Shown here one piece after another: positions 1 to 5,894 of a DNA stretch of 23,180 bases; position 1 is the first letter of the stretch; the number at the start of each line of letters is the position of its first letter. The notes beneath the pieces are model-generated. The model had not been told where the DNA came from. It searched no databases and saw only the letters and a program-made list of their open reading frames with translations. The DNA comes from a virus, in IMG/VR virus record IMGVR_UViG_3300017764_000118, positions 1 through 23,180 of that record. One strand, 5' to 3'. A program made the position numbers and the translations under genes.

Positions 1-194
1 AACCAATCCCAGTAGTTATTCTCCTTCAATCCTTTTCCGTAATTGTTATGGTATTCCAAAACTATTTCTAATACTTCTAAATAATTATCGTATTTTGACT
101 TTGTGCTTACTTCTTTTGCAAACTCTGTGCACATTAATATATACTTATCTACTGCTTGCCTATGTTCTTCGTTAGCATATATCGGTTTTGTCAT
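1..194 (-). CDS. Hypothetical protein, 3' end cut off by the window edge
   Basis: An open frame starts at ATG 194 and runs without a stop to the left edge, so only the first 64 codons are visible. The peptide begins MTKPIYANEEHRQAVDKY and is rich in charged, helix-forming residues. I do not recognise a family. It follows the NinG-like gene by 21 bases in the same direction and so probably belongs to the same operon. Support is the uninterrupted frame, the ATG and the position; the rest of the gene is needed to judge it. Confidence 0.55.
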   Translation of the reverse strand, partial: MTKPIYANEEHRQAVDKYILMCTEFAKEVSTKSKYDNYLEVLEIVLEYHNNYGKGLKENNYWDW

Positions 195-215
195 ACGCCA
201 AAGTTAATAAAAAAG

Positions 216-620
216 TTACTCTATTTCTTTTTCTTTTTTTAATTTATTAACAATCTCTTTGTAATAACTTATTTTCTCTTCATAGTCAGCTCTAGACATT
301 TTCAAAGTATTCCTAGATTTGAACTGTATTTCTTCTGCTGTTCCTTCTCCATATTTAGAGTCCAAATGAAGACCGAACTTATACTGTTCTCCTTGTCCGA
401 AAAGATTATCCGCAGGACTCTGAGGCTGCACGTTAGTTTCACACCACCGAGTAGCTAGTCTTTTTCTTGACATAAAATGACCTGCGTGCATACTCTTGTA
501 ATGATATACTCTACCTGAAGTGAAGCATTGTACCATCCCATACTCGTTAGAATCTCTAAGTCTTATATAAAGACTGAACCACTTATCAAGTTCTTTTTTT
601 AGTTTACTGATTGATTTCAT
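216..620 (-). CDS. ninG: NinG/Rap-like recombination protein
   Basis: This 134-residue protein resembles the phage NinG (Rap) family, whose lambda member acts on Holliday junctions and other branched DNA. The visible core is HAGHFMSRKRLATRW (residues 45-59), followed by NVQPQ, a G-x-x-x-Y segment and L-x-x-KYG near residues 86-91. From memory, the family usually has paired cysteines around this core. Here only C32 (QCFTSG) and C60 remain, and the second expected pair reads QSPADN. Metal binding may therefore be altered or lost, or this may be a divergent subfamily. The C-terminus is a Lys/Glu-rich helix. The start overlaps the end of the preceding gene by 17 bases. Sitting at the end of a replication operon fits a recombination role. 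Family assignment is fairly sure; activity is inferred. Confidence 0.75.
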   Translation of the reverse strand: MKSISKLKKELDKWFSLYIRLRDSNEYGMVQCFTSGRVYHYKSMHAGHFMSRKRLATRWCETNVQPQSPADNLFGQGEQYKFGLHLDSKYGEGTAEEIQFKSRNTLKMSRADYEEKISYYKEIVNKLKKEKEIE

Positions 621-915
621 AACCTAGCTCTGATCTCCATTTGTCCTGGATAACTCCTTTACGAGAATTATATACTTGCCCTCTAAACTCAGGACTTTCT
701 TCTTGTATCTTTGCTCTCATTCTTCTAATAGTCTCAGGATTAGTCAATTGACTTTGAGCAAACATTCCAAGTAAATCTCTAGCAGACATTTCATCAATAT
801 CTTTATTCTTTCTGTTTAATTCTTCAGACCAATAGTTAGCCATTAATCTACTATCGCTATTTTTTAAAGCAGGGTATTTTACTAGTAGGTTTTTAATTAC
901 TTCTTTTGTTTTCAT
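604..915 (-). CDS. Conserved-looking phage protein of unknown function
   Basis: A 103-residue basic protein with an ATG start at 915. It begins with a helix resembling a small DNA-binding or adaptor protein and contains LTNPETIRRMRAKIQEESPE (about residues 57-76), then FRGQVYNSRK. The PETIxRxRxKIQE...LRG pattern resembles small proteins I associate with replication or recombination regions of Bacteroidetes phages, but I cannot name a function. It sits between the membrane micropeptide ORF and the NinG-like gene, overlapping the latter by 17 bases, so both are probably made from one message. Confidence 0.7.
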   Translation of the reverse strand: MKTKEVIKNLLVKYPALKNSDSRLMANYWSEELNRKNKDIDEMSARDLLGMFAQSQLTNPETIRRMRAKIQEESPEFRGQVYNSRKGVIQDKWRSELGYEINQ

Positions 916-925
916 TTCTTATAGT

Positions 926-1015
926 TTAAAGTTCATCTTCAAATTTAGTACAAAAATATGCTTCTAATATACATAATAAAACAAGTATTAAATATATAGT
1001 TGTTAATATCTTCAT
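926..1015 (-). CDS. Putative 29-residue single-pass membrane peptide
   Basis: An ATG at 1015 begins one base after the methyltransferase stop codon. It encodes 29 residues ending at TAA 926-928. The peptide starts MKILTTIYLILVLLCILEAY, a hydrophobic stretch long enough for one membrane helix, and ends with a short charged tail (TKFEDEL). It fills an otherwise unexplained gap of about 100 bases in a dense operon, with only ten bases left before the next start. Small inner-membrane peptides are common in phage early operons; nothing here shows its role. It could also be a leader peptide or chance ORF. Confidence 0.45.
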   Translation of the reverse strand: MKILTTIYLILVLLCILEAYFCTKFEDEL

Positions 1016-1016
1016 T

Positions 1017-1667
1017 TTAAAATAGTTCTGTTTGATTAATATTTTCTTTTTTTTGTATACCTAGCATTGTTTCAAATATTGTTTTACCAGCTTCATAGTC
1101 TACTAGGTTTCTTGCAACCTTATTCATTCTTTGTTTTCCTTTGTATTGTCTAAAATCGTAATCGTGATATTTTGACAGTTCATTAATTAAGTCTTTTGTT
1201 CTACTTAAATCAGGATTTTTTCTTCCTTTTAAATCATTAGGCAAATTAAAGTTTGTCCAATATAAATGTCTATCTCTTTTTTTTGCAGGTATTAAAGGTT
1301 CATAATAAGGTATTACATTTTCTATTACATATTTTCCTTTATAATAATATTTTAAAAATATAACTTCTTCATAAAGCATCATACTAGGGTATCTAGGTTT
1401 CCAATTCTCTCTAGTGTATTGGCTTATATTAATTCTACTATGACTAGGGCAAGGAGGAGAACTCCATATAAAGTCAAACTCTTTATAATGGTCTAATAAA
1501 TATTTATGAGCATCTGCTATTACAACTTTGTCATTAGGGAATCTTTCTTGATATAATCTTGCTAACTCAGGGTCTAACTCTACTGCTGTTACTTCTATAT
1601 CTTCTTTTACCTCATTCCATTTGTATCTATTACCTCCTAAACAAGCGTATAAATTTAATATCTTCAT
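1017..1667 (-). CDS. Compact C5-cytosine DNA methyltransferase
   Basis: A 216-residue protein with the ordered motifs of C5-cytosine methyltransferases, which transfer a methyl group from S-adenosylmethionine to cytosine. Motif I is LNLYACLGGNRYKW (residues 4-17). The acidic motif II residue is E30, motif III lies near AD 51-52, and motif IV is SSPPCPS with the catalytic C73. Motif VI is IENV (115-118), and motif VIII is RDRHLYW (131-137). The target-recognition region is very small, since the protein is far shorter than typical bacterial Dcm enzymes (usually above 300 residues). It overlaps the upstream gene by four bases (ATGA). No partner restriction enzyme is visible, so it probably protects phage DNA or modifies it for regulation. 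Family is confident; target sequence is unknown. Confidence 0.85.
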   Translation of the reverse strand: MKILNLYACLGGNRYKWNEVKEDIEVTAVELDPELARLYQERFPNDKVVIADAHKYLLDHYKEFDFIWSSPPCPSHSRINISQYTRENWKPRYPSMMLYEEVIFLKYYYKGKYVIENVIPYYEPLIPAKKRDRHLYWTNFNLPNDLKGRKNPDLSRTKDLINELSKYHDYDFRQYKGKQRMNKVARNLVDYEAGKTIFETMLGIQKKENINQTELF

Positions 1668-2026
1668 TTGAGTAGTTTTTTTGGTTCTTGATAATAAGGT
1701 ACATTTTTTATCTTTAAAGTTTCTGTTTGATAAGTAGCATCATCTATTGTTTTTTTATGGGCATAAGTCCATTTGTAAAAAGTTCTAATATTTAAAAATG
1801 GTTCGTCTTTTCCAAATCTTACTCCGATATGGAAAGCGTCTTCTATCTGATTGAAAGTCATTTTACCGAACCTTCTTTCTCTTATTAAATCAGTTGCGAA
1901 TATTTTACTTAGACTTGCTAAAGTTTTTGCATCAGATTTGTGTCCTATCTCTACTGATGTTTTTCCTAATAGGTCTAATACTTTCTCAGTTAATTCTTTT
2001 ATATCTTCTTGGTATAGTGGTTTCAT
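1664..2026 (-). CDS. Replication-region hypothetical protein
   Basis: A 120-residue protein starting at ATG 2026, which overlaps the stop of the small zinc-finger gene (ATGA). It contains FGKMTFNQIEDAFHIGVRFG (about residues 53-72), followed by FLNIRTFYKWTYAHKK. A T-x-x-x-I/V-x-x-AF-x-x-GV-R block followed by an aromatic-rich ...TFYKW segment resembles short proteins I associate with replication genes of Bacteroidetes phages. I know no assigned function. Its end overlaps the methyltransferase start by four bases. Given the neighbours, a helper role in DNA replication (for example a loader or primosome accessory) is possible but unproven. Confidence 0.65.
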   Translation of the reverse strand: MKPLYQEDIKELTEKVLDLLGKTSVEIGHKSDAKTLASLSKIFATDLIRERRFGKMTFNQIEDAFHIGVRFGKDEPFLNIRTFYKWTYAHKKTIDDATYQTETLKIKNVPYYQEPKKLLK

Positions 2027-2196
2027 ATTTCAATATCTTTTAATTCAGGCTCAGGATTTTCTTCATTAAACGCACTTTCACACTCATCACAACAAAATAT
2101 TTCGCCTTTATCTATATCTATATATGCAAAACAATATAAACATTCATCATCTTCTACTGTAATTATTTCTTTTGGATATAAAGGTATAATTTTCAT
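2023..2196 (-). CDS. Small zinc-finger-like protein, 57 residues
   Basis: ATG 2196 overlaps the stop of the upstream replication gene (ATGA), and its own TGA at 2025-2023 overlaps the ATG of the next gene in the same way. This is strong evidence of a real, translationally coupled gene. The peptide contains DECLYCFAYIDIDKGEIFCC followed by DEC, giving C19-x2-C22 and C35-C36-x2-C39. That is a plausible four-cysteine zinc site with one spare Cys, in a very acidic protein. The pattern resembles the short zinc-ribbon proteins often found beside phage replication genes. It may act as a transcription or replication accessory, or as a host-protein binder; no specific role can be read from the sequence. 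Confidence 0.75.
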   Translation of the reverse strand: MKIIPLYPKEIITVEDDECLYCFAYIDIDKGEIFCCDECESAFNEENPEPELKDIEI

Positions 2197-2810
2197 ATTA
2201 ATTTTTTAGCTTCTTGCCAAGCATTTATTTGAGCATCTAGCTTTGACATTGTTGGTTTCTTATAGTTTCTTTTTTCCCAAGTTCTAATACAGGCTTTCCA
2301 ATCCTTCATTTTGTTTTTACCTACCATCCAACCCTTAGAATCATAGAAGTTAATAAACGCTTCAGCATCTATATTATTATCTCTTTCTAAACAATAATTC
2401 TTAATTTCATCTAAAGTAGGTTTTTTAAAACGCCCTTTATTACTATACGTAGTATTAGTATTATTACTTGTATTATTATTCTTTAGCATTTTTGTTAATA
2501 CCCTTTTATCAACTTTGCTAATACCATCCTTACAAATTTCTATATACCTATTATCAATTTCTTTAGTACCTTCTTTATAGGTAAACGTAACTTTAATAAA
2601 CCCACCATCTCTCAGCTCTTTAATCCACCGAGAAATAGTGACTTTATTTTTACCATATAATTTAGAAAAATATCTATTTGTCGCAAAACAAACGCCATTC
2701 ATTTGTAAAAAAGAAGTGATTTCAGCATATAACAATTTAGCATTAGGAGTTATATCTGCATATCTTACATTAGCAGGTATTATAGCATAGTAGTTAGGCT
2801 TCTCTGTCAT
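2193..2810 (-). CDS. Winged-helix phage replication initiation protein
   Basis: A 205-residue protein organised like phage replication proteins with an N-terminal helix-turn-helix. Residues about 5-80 contain AIIPANVRYADITPNAKLLY, then NRYFSKLYGKNKVTISRWIK and an RDGGFIKV wing, which fit the HTH_36 / replication-protein-O-like fold. An Asn/Thr-rich linker follows at about 110-123. The C-terminal part (about 130-190) includes FINFYDSKGWMVGKNKMKDW, a segment common in replisome-organiser proteins. It probably binds the phage origin and recruits host helicase. It overlaps both neighbours by ATGA. Origin repeats inside the gene, as in lambda O, were not evident. Fold assignment is confident; exact role is inferred. 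Confidence 0.8.
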   Translation of the reverse strand: MTEKPNYYAIIPANVRYADITPNAKLLYAEITSFLQMNGVCFATNRYFSKLYGKNKVTISRWIKELRDGGFIKVTFTYKEGTKEIDNRYIEICKDGISKVDKRVLTKMLKNNNTSNNTNTTYSNKGRFKKPTLDEIKNYCLERDNNIDAEAFINFYDSKGWMVGKNKMKDWKACIRTWEKRNYKKPTMSKLDAQINAWQEAKKLI

Positions 2811-3316
2811 AAAATATTAATATTATAGTTACAATCCGTGAGGGCTAACTTACATAATTCTAATTGATTAGAAAAATCTCTATAAGAAACTTTTATATCT
2901 ACTTTAACTTTTCCTGATTTTACTCTTATAGTTGTTTGTGGTTTTGCACTATGACTGACTCCTGCTTGCCTTAAAAATTCTCTTAGATGATACTTGTCTA
3001 TAAAAGTCCTTTTAGCTCCCTGTATGTCGTTATATGCGTTATAAATCTTATTAAACATATCCCTATATTTTGGAAAAGACCTATAATTAGATTTGTGCAT
3101 CTTCATATAATAATTAATGAGAGTTCTATCTCTATTTATTCCTGAAGCTATTATATCAAAATGCGTATTATCTACCATTTTTGAGACTACGCTTACAACC
3201 ATTCTAGGTATCTGTAATTCTTGTCTACGACTTTTTTGTGCTAAAGAACCTTCAGGCAATTCTAACATATTTGTAGTCATTTGACAAAGAGTCTTGAAGT
3301 TTAGTTCTTGTTCCAT
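2807..3316 (-). CDS. DnaA domain IV-like DNA-binding protein
   Basis: A 169-residue protein. Residues about 24-75 (SLAQKSRRQELQIPRMVVSV, then HFDIIASGINRDRTLINYYM) match the helix-turn-helix and signature region of DnaA domain IV. NRDRTLINYY occupies the place of the usual DHTTVLHA signature. There is no AAA+ ATPase domain. The C-terminal half is basic and contains the beta-type segment TTIRVKSGKVKVDIKVSYRD. It probably binds double-stranded origin DNA or regulates transcription in the replication cassette. It begins one base after the SSB-like gene and overlaps the winged-helix gene by four bases. The DnaA-like fold is fairly clear; whether it recognises DnaA boxes is unknown. Confidence 0.75.
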   Translation of the reverse strand: MEQELNFKTLCQMTTNMLELPEGSLAQKSRRQELQIPRMVVSVVSKMVDNTHFDIIASGINRDRTLINYYMKMHKSNYRSFPKYRDMFNKIYNAYNDIQGAKRTFIDKYHLREFLRQAGVSHSAKPQTTIRVKSGKVKVDIKVSYRDFSNQLELCKLALTDCNYNINIL

Positions 3317-3317
3317 A

Positions 3318-3788
3318 TTAGAAAGGCAAATCGTCTGCTGAACCGTTAGTTATTTCAGTTATCTTATTAGTTAATTTTTGGTCAAACGAATCTGCTTTTT
3401 TTGGAGCTTCTTGCATTACCCAATCAGTAAACTTCTGAGCAACTTTTATAACATCTTCTACACTACAACCATCATTACAGAAATCTACTGCTGCTTTTAA
3501 GCTAGACTGCTTTACAATCATTTTTTGTACATTGTCATCTTTTTTAAATCCACCTCCTCCAAAAGATTGAGGCTTTTGATATACAGGTTTTACTTTTGGA
3601 AAATTACCTCCTATAAATTCGTATTCAGTTTCTTGACCTACTACAAACTTATCTTGCTCTCTAGTTTTAGAAGAGTATTCTCCAGTATCTCCATTCTCAA
3701 AAGATATCTCGTTTTTATACATTAATCCGAACTTACCCTCCCAAGTTCCGTTAGGCTGTGCTGATGTTACTTTACTTTTTTTAATCAT
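3318..3788 (-). CDS. Single-stranded DNA-binding protein
   Basis: A 156-residue protein with the layout of a phage SSB. An N-terminal beta-rich part (about residues 1-70, with GTWEGKFGLMYKNEISFENG and TEYEFIGGNFPKVKP) suits an OB fold. A Gly-rich linker (QSFGGGGFKK) and a helical segment follow, then an acidic C-terminus ending SADDLPF. The DDLPF tip is the hallmark by which SSBs bind partner proteins such as helicases and nucleases. It would coat single-stranded DNA during phage replication and recruit the neighbouring replication proteins. The start is ATG 3788, preceded by an A-rich stretch and no Shine-Dalgarno. The OB fold is inferred from layout; the acidic tip is seen directly. Confidence 0.82.
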   Translation of the reverse strand: MIKKSKVTSAQPNGTWEGKFGLMYKNEISFENGDTGEYSSKTREQDKFVVGQETEYEFIGGNFPKVKPVYQKPQSFGGGGFKKDDNVQKMIVKQSSLKAAVDFCNDGCSVEDVIKVAQKFTDWVMQEAPKKADSFDQKLTNKITEITNGSADDLPF

Positions 3789-3811
3789 TTTAATATAGTT
3801 TTATTTTTTTA

Positions 3812-4081
3812 CTAATTTCTAGGTATTAGTATTAACCTCATATTTTCTGTTTGTAAAAACCATTCTGGCAAAGATATATTTATTTCTTTAACATCTTCAG
3901 AATAGACATTTATGTCTTTTGAACTATTTATTGTTATTATCTTTTTAGGTATCCAAGTATTCCACTTTTTATTCCTATCTATAAATTCTATACATATAGC
4001 TTTAGGAGTCGTATATGCAATTTTAGCCATTGGATAACCTTCTATTACTATTCTGTCTTTAAACTCCATTAGTAGTTCCAT
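3812..4081 (-). CDS. Hypothetical protein with W-x-P-K motif
   Basis: I place the start at ATG 4081 (89 residues, MELLMEFKDRIVIEG...). The open frame extends 17 codons further, to 4132, but that extension lies wholly inside the upstream gene. From 4081 the overlap is only 13 bases. The protein is beta-rich, with AKIAYTTPKAICIEFIDR and WNTWIPKKIITI, and ends in LPEWFLQTENMRLILIPRN. The A-x-x-x-EF...KxW(x)PK pattern recurs in small proteins beside phage SSB genes, but I know no assigned function. It is the second gene after the 4349-4379 promoter, so it is probably expressed with the replication genes. Confidence 0.6.
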   Translation of the reverse strand: MELLMEFKDRIVIEGYPMAKIAYTTPKAICIEFIDRNKKWNTWIPKKIITINSSKDINVYSEDVKEINISLPEWFLQTENMRLILIPRN

Positions 4082-4308
4082 TGTATATGTAGCAGTATAG
4101 AAGCTATTGATAATATTGTAAGGCCTATACAAGTTAAATAAAATTTAGTATTACTTACTTTACTTTCATTTACTACACTATAATCTTCTGAAGTATTTAA
4201 TGATTTGAATTTGCCATCTTGGTTATAAGCTTTAGCATAAATAAAATCTGTATATTGCTTATTACTCATATTTAATGAGTGTCCGAATTTTTTACTTTTA
4301 ATTTTCAT
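4069..4308 (-). CDS. Hypothetical protein with C-terminal membrane helix
   Basis: A 79-residue ORF with ATG at 4308, the first gene after the promoter at 4349-4379. It is preceded by the A-rich leader AAAAAAAGAA. The first 50 residues are polar and basic (MKIKSKKFGHSLNMSNKQYT and on). Residues about 55-76 (KFYLTCIGLTILSIASILLH) form one clear membrane helix near the C-terminus, so the protein is probably a tail-anchored inner-membrane protein with its soluble part in the cytoplasm. As first gene of an early operon it could be a host-takeover or exclusion factor, which is a guess from position only. No family recognised. Confidence 0.6.
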   Translation of the reverse strand: MKIKSKKFGHSLNMSNKQYTDFIYAKAYNQDGKFKSLNTSEDYSVVNESKVSNTKFYLTCIGLTILSIASILLHIQWNY

Positions 4309-4348
4309 TTCTTTTTTTATTTAATTTTATTTCGTTTTAATTATGGTA

Positions 4349-4379
4349 CAAAGATACATACTTTTTAATTACTCACAAA
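4349..4379 (-). promoter_or_regulatory. Bacteroidetes-type promoter for the replication operon
   Basis: On the minus strand TTTG (4379-4376) is followed after exactly 19 bases by TATCTTTG (4356-4349). This matches the known Bacteroidetes primary sigma consensus TTTG-N19-TAnnTTTG in both boxes and spacing. Transcription would begin near 4342, giving a short leader of roughly 35 bases before the ATG at 4308. I found no other site in the window with both boxes well placed. It indicates that host RNA polymerase transcribes the replication genes separately from the structural genes. Confidence 0.8.
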
Positions 4380-4410
4380 CTTTTTAACACTTTTTTTCAC
4401 AAAAAGATGC

Positions 4411-4426
4411 TTTTACTCTAGTAAAA
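4411..4426. promoter_or_regulatory. Candidate operator dyad upstream of the replication promoter
   Basis: The plus strand reads TTTTACT, CT, AGTAAAA, a perfect 7-base inverted repeat with a 2-base centre. It lies about 32 bases upstream of the -33 box. A third copy of the AGTAAAA half-site occurs at 4452-4458, inside the smaller dyad AGTAAAATACT (4452-4462). Two related dyads just upstream of a strong promoter suggest a dimeric regulator binding site. No repressor gene is visible in the window. AT-rich sequence makes chance palindromes more likely, so this remains a candidate. Confidence 0.4.
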
Positions 4427-4504
4427 TAATTTAAAAATTTATATATTAAATAGTAAAATACTCAAGATTATGAGCATATATAAGACAAATATGCGTATAG
4501 ATTC

Positions 4505-4522
4505 GCCTTTTTTCATAAAGGC
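4505..4522 (-). terminator. Weak hairpin at the end of the phosphoesterase gene
   Basis: The minus strand forms GCCTTT / AAAGGC with a 6-base loop, spanning the last codons and stop of the phosphoesterase gene. There is no T-run after the stem, so intrinsic termination is doubtful. Its position between the lysis segment and the next promoter would suit a transcript end or an mRNA 3' stabilising hairpin. Confidence 0.3.
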
Positions 4523-5241
4523 ATTAATAAGTTTATTGGTAATGTACCATTATTTAGCACTACAGAGCATCCTATAGCTTGTTTTTTAAAGTTCTTAGCG
4601 TAAGCTGCTGCGTAAGTAGTAGAGTCTACGCCACACCCTACCTGCATTGCAAAAACCCTGTAACGCTTTCCTACATACCATCTCGTATAGGCTTCAGTAT
4701 GAGTATGACCACAAACGCTTGACATTAGATTATTCTTTGCTTTAGTTTGAGCTTGTCCTCCTTCTCCGTGTTCATAAAGAACATCATCATATATAACAGA
4801 TTCAACCCAATTCCAATTAGGAGTATTTAATACTTCGTTATATGATTTTATCCAAGCAGCAGGAATACCACCTGTCATCGCTTTTCTACTAGCCATTCTA
4901 TCGTGATTCCCAATACATACATCAGCAATAGGAAAAGCTTTATACCATTCAGCTACTTTCTTTATAGTTTTTTCTAATTCATAACCTGCTGACATTCCAT
5001 CAGGGTCAGGCTCGTGATAGCTAAAAGCGTGATTATCCAAAATATCGCCTATGAAGATTACTTGATTGCAATTATAAGTTTCGTATTGATCTATACAAAA
5101 CTCAAGATAAGAGTCTAAACAAAAGGGTTCGTGCAAGTCACCGATAACTAGGATGTTCCTAGTCTCGGTTTCTCGCATCTTTTTTAGTGCCTCAATTTCG
5201 TGAGGCTTTAATCTAAATCTATTACTTTGACTCTTTTCCAA
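4513..5241 (-). CDS. Calcineurin-like metallophosphoesterase
   Basis: A 242-residue protein with the full set of metal-binding motifs of the calcineurin-like phosphoesterase superfamily: GDLH (D35, H37), GDILDN (D66), GNHD (N112, H113), YEHG (H158) and GHTH (H179, H181). These bind two metal ions and hydrolyse phosphomonoesters or phosphodiesters. The fold is shared by YfcE-like phosphodiesterases, Ser/Thr phosphatases, Ap4A hydrolases and SbcD/Mre11 nucleases. It lacks the SbcD capping domain, so a small phosphatase or phosphodiesterase is more likely. The start is uncertain: the open frame begins with TTG 5241, overlapping the holin-like gene by 20 bases, and the first ATG is codon 22 (5178). 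The conserved-looking N-terminus favours TTG. It sits between lysis genes and the replication promoter; substrate unknown. Confidence 0.82.
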   Translation of the reverse strand: MEKSQSNRFRLKPHEIEALKKMRETETRNILVIGDLHEPFCLDSYLEFCIDQYETYNCNQVIFIGDILDNHAFSYHEPDPDGMSAGYELEKTIKKVAEWYKAFPIADVCIGNHDRMASRKAMTGGIPAAWIKSYNEVLNTPNWNWVESVIYDDVLYEHGEGGQAQTKAKNNLMSSVCGHTHTEAYTRWYVGKRYRVFAMQVGCGVDSTTYAAAYAKNFKKQAIGCSVVLNNGTLPINLLMPL

Positions 5242-5410
5242 AGTCAGCAGCAGATTGTCCTAACAACATCGCTAGGCAAGAATACCATATTTTAGATACT
5301 GCATCTTCATCAGCTCCAATTGCTCCTGCAATTAAAGGAATGACAATAGATGATATACCTAGCCATACTTTTTTAGACTTTAAAAGTTTCATTAAAATAA
5401 ATTGTTTCAT
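5222..5410 (-). CDS. Small membrane protein, holin candidate
   Basis: I choose ATG 5410 (62 residues), because the longer frame begins with TTG at 5437 and only adds nine residues. The protein has a short basic N-terminus (KLLKSKKVWLG) and a hydrophobic stretch ISSIVIPLIAGAIG. A second moderately hydrophobic segment follows (SKIWYSCLAMLLGQSAADFG), then a charged end (KESK). The K-x-W...LLGQxxADFGKE pattern resembles small phage membrane proteins next to endolysins, often annotated as holins. It follows the M15 peptidase and precedes the phosphoesterase, fitting a lysis cassette. Pore formation is inferred. Confidence 0.6.
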   Translation of the reverse strand: MKQFILMKLLKSKKVWLGISSIVIPLIAGAIGADEDAVSKIWYSCLAMLLGQSAADFGKESK

Positions 5411-5447
5411 AATTATATATAATTGGTTAATATTCAAAATTAGTGGC

Positions 5448-5894
5448 TTAATATAGCCATATTACATCTTCATCTTTATTATTATCAACATCGCAATGTA
5501 TAAAAGTCTTTGCGATTCCAAATCTAGTTATTCCTACTTCCATTAATGCTTTTAGTATTATATACCTTTCTCTACTACCTGTATATCCTATGTCTACTGC
5601 TAAGCCTTTTTTATGACTACTTCCTATTCGAGCCTTAATAACAGTATCATTATGATGTGCTGTTCTATATCCTGAATTGATTTTAAAAGGAATACCTGCA
5701 ATGCCTCTAGCAGTATCTAATCTTCTTAGAAAGTCTTTATCCATTCTGTAGCCAGAACCAACTTCATCAGGGCTATCAAATTCGCTAAGTTTAAAATAAG
5801 TTAAGTCCAAATTAGATATAATAGACTTTGTAGACTTTAACTCCATTAGCAGTTTCGCAAGCCAACTCTCTACGAATTTTAGGAGCTTTTTCAT
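5448..5894 (-). CDS. M15-family peptidase, probable endolysin
   Basis: A 148-residue protein matching Peptidase_M15 (D-Ala-D-Ala / L-Ala-D-Glu peptidases). The zinc ligands are visible in SSHKKGLAVDIGY (H94, D101) and FIHCDVD (H133), and the preceding FKINSGYRTAHHN is the usual substrate-side motif. It would cleave peptidoglycan stem peptides to release progeny. Length is normal for a single-domain enzyme without a cell-wall-binding domain. The start at ATG 5894 gives an amphipathic N-terminal helix (MKKLLKFVESWLAKLLMELK); a second ATG at codon 17 (5846) is possible. No signal peptide is clear, so release may depend on a holin. Small holin-like genes lie on both sides. Confidence 0.88.
   Translation of the reverse strand: MKKLLKFVESWLAKLLMELKSTKSIISNLDLTYFKLSEFDSPDEVGSGYRMDKDFLRRLDTARGIAGIPFKINSGYRTAHHNDTVIKARIGSSHKKGLAVDIGYTGSRERYIILKALMEVGITRFGIAKTFIHCDVDNNKDEDVIWLY

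Noticed and set aside
943-958. TATTTTTG on the minus strand as a second promoter -7 box
   Set aside because: No TTTG or similar box lies about 19 bases upstream.
4082-4132. Upstream extension of the W-x-P-K hypothetical protein to 4132
   Set aside because: The extra 17 codons lie entirely within the preceding gene, and ATG 4081 gives the short overlap typical for this operon.
5430-5445. TAATTTTG before the holin-like gene as a promoter
   Set aside because: The -7 box fits, but no -33 TTTG occurs at a suitable distance.
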